Source: Persebacter sp965221835
Lineage (GTDB): Bacteria; Pseudomonadota; Gammaproteobacteria; Tethybacterales; Persebacteraceae
Reading direction: 5' to 3'
Assembly (NCBI GenBank): GCA_965221835.1
Contig: OZ244916.1
Span: 1,054,001 to 1,118,000, forward strand
DNA: 64,000 bases
Part shown: piece by piece, positions 62,824-64,000 of the stretch
How positions within the stretch are numbered: the stretch's first letter is position 1
Layout of the letters: every line of letters begins with the position of its first letter
Program-made: the position numbers and the translations under genes
The notes under the pieces: model-generated
What the model was told of the DNA's origin: nothing
Database searches by the model: none
Seen by the model: the letters and a program-made list of their open reading frames with translations, nothing else

Positions 62824-64000
62824 TTTTTTTCTTCCTTGTTGCGGGACAACGACACGGACAACGCGCCGTCAACAGGATTTGCCAAACGAATCGTCAACGC
62901 CACGCGCCGATTCTTTTCAACGCGCAGTTTTACGCCGCCACCCGCTACGCCGTCATGGTCGCCGTCCAAAATATCAGATATGCCAATGTCCTCCACAAAA
63001 CTGTCGCCAGCAATTTTTAGCGACAACCGCGCCAATCCGGTTTCTTGGGGTGTGAACATAACGCGTTTATCCGTCTTGCTACCTCCCACTGCAAGAACGC
63101 GAGGCGCCCCCAATTTCATCGGCAAATTTCCCAATCCGCCGCCCCCGCCCGTGCCGTTGCCATCGCCTTCGCCGCCTTCGCCATCTCCCTCAACGGGAAC
63201 ATCGCCCTCTTCATCTCCGGAGTCGTCTCCGTCATCAATATTGCCCGCCGGCTCCGGACGAACCTTAATCGGTTTCGTCTCAATTGCGGAACTCCCGTCA
63301 AAATTCCTTTCGGTATTTTTTTCGCCCGGCAAATTCTCATCTTGTCTGGCAAAAAAACGAGTCATTTTTTCCAACGGCGTAATTTTGTCCACACCGCTTT
63401 CCGCGACCTCTTTGATTTTGTCGCGCACCCAGTTAGACAACTCTTTCAATGCTTTCCGCCCGCGCAAAGCATCGCCACCAAGACGATCCGGCTCAAAAGC
63501 GTCATGCGCGGGATTTTCCATCTGCCTTAAAAGCGCGTTCCCTTGGTCGTTATCGCAAACGCAAACGGCGGCAAAATCGGCACACGAACCCCACCGAATC
63601 AGTCCCGCTTGCCGATCGGTAATTTGCATTCCGCGCCGCATAATCGCTACGCTTTGCGGACAATTCTCTTCAAGAAGAATCCATAAAATACAATGCCCGA
63701 GAGTCGAAAGTTCGCTTTCTTCTTTGTGCGCGCCTTCTTCGCTAATTGCGCGGTAGTAGGCGTGCGCGATATTCACATGTTCTCCGGCATTTTGAATTTT
63801 AGGGTCAGCCAGCAAACGCCCTAAATTTTCGGCGTCAATTATGACGTACTCGTTGTTGTCGTGGTCAATCATAACCTCAAGTTGCCCGCGATGAATGGCG
63901 AGAAAATAGTTGGAAACCACCGCAGCGATGATTCTTTCCCTCCACTTATCCATTTCACCCAGCCCGGGAATCAAAAGAGTCGTGCCGTCTTTACCCGGAG
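62820..64000 (-). CDS. GHKL/Hsp90-like ATPase-type protein, C-terminal portion (5' end beyond window)
   Basis: The frame stays open through base 64000, so only the last 393 or so codons are seen. PGKDGTTLLIPGL followed by WRERIIAAVVSNYFLAIHRGQLEVMID is typical of the transducer region after a GHKL ATPase domain in large defence-associated ATP-binding proteins; the ATPase motifs themselves would be upstream. Later ENPAHDAFEPDRL and ELSNWVRDKI fit the same family. Residues rich in Gly/Asp/Glu (about 63120-63240) form a flexible linker, followed by a beta domain with a DGDHDG acidic loop. First gene of the three-gene module. Confidence 0.65.
   Translation of the reverse strand, partial: PGKDGTTLLIPGLGEMDKWRERIIAAVVSNYFLAIHRGQLEVMIDHDNNEYVIIDAENLGRLLADPKIQNAGEHVNIAHAYYRAISEEGAHKEESELSTLGHCILWILLEENCPQSVAIMRRGMQITDRQAGLIRWGSCADFAAVCVCDNDQGNALLRQMENPAHDAFEPDRLGGDALRGRKALKELSNWVRDKIKEVAESGVDKITPLEKMTRFFARQDENLPGEKNTERNFDGSSAIETKPIKVRPEPAGNIDDGDDSGDEEGDVPVEGDGEGGEGDGNGTGGGGGLGNLPMKLGAPRVLAVGGSKTDKRVMFTPQETGLARLSLKIAGDSFVEDIGISDILDGDHDGVAGGGVKLRVEKNRRVALTIRLANPVDGALSVSLSRNKEEKK

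Noticed and set aside
1..64000. tRNA or rRNA genes
   Set aside because: I saw no T-loop/anticodon-arm pattern or rRNA conserved segments by eye; a tRNA-finder run would be decisive.

Overview
The window looks like a chromosome segment of a Gram-negative member of the Pseudomonadota, probably a gammaproteobacterium. The evidence is a merged str-S10 ribosomal operon, trxA-rho, a sigma-32-type rpoH, lptF-lptG divergent from pepA-holC, a waaA-type Kdo transferase, ubiA and ampD. Genes are tightly packed, with many ATGA stop/start overlaps. I found no rRNA, tRNA or CRISPR array. The species cannot be named from the sequence.

Layout. 1-10047: minus-strand str-S10 operon (rpsL, rpsG, fusA, tuf, rpsJ, rplC ... 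rpsQ, the last cut by the window edge) behind a consensus promoter. It carries unusual passengers: a DUF1737-like gene and a secreted calcium-loop repeat protein between fusA and tuf, and a 49-codon ORF between rplC and rplD. 10111-16690: defence island 1, with a 5'-truncated methylase bracketed by 31-nt hairpin repeats, a frameshifted DUF2806-like gene and an intact type III Mod/Res pair. 16721-25916: housekeeping genes (GCS2 ligase, LysE exporter, rho, trxA, YkgJ protein, ridA, heptosyltransferase-like protein, waaA, gpmA, rpoH). 25913-40079: nth and a four-gene pseudopilin cassette whose first gene encodes a protein of about 3,325 residues. 40160-41276: DAHP synthase.

41362-42985: DUF262-HNH (GmrSD-like) restriction gene plus a small partner. 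43014-51299: engB, lptG/lptF, pepA, holC, dusA, ubiA, a 600-bp AT-rich tandem array, ampD and a carboxylesterase. 51439-57757: defence island 2, with a DndC-like PP-loop protein, an HNH nuclease, a small leaderless gene, an LRAT-domain membrane protein, a 5'-truncated DndB/DGQHR fragment and a 5'-truncated HsdR fragment; the last two sit inside nested direct repeats copied from gene 3' ends. 57727-61108: acyl-CoA ligase, acylating aldehyde dehydrogenase and a truncated TctC-type binding protein, resembling a sulfoacetate (sauT/sauS) catabolic set. 61217-64000: a three-gene module (DUF6339-like protein, unknown protein, GHKL/Hsp90-like ATPase C-terminal part) running off the window.

The main points of interest are the giant pilin-anchored protein cassette, the foreign-looking genes coupled into the ribosomal operon, and the pattern of 5'-truncated restriction/modification genes flanked by short direct repeats. 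Two small genes and engB also have promoters so close to their ATG that leaderless mRNAs are likely.
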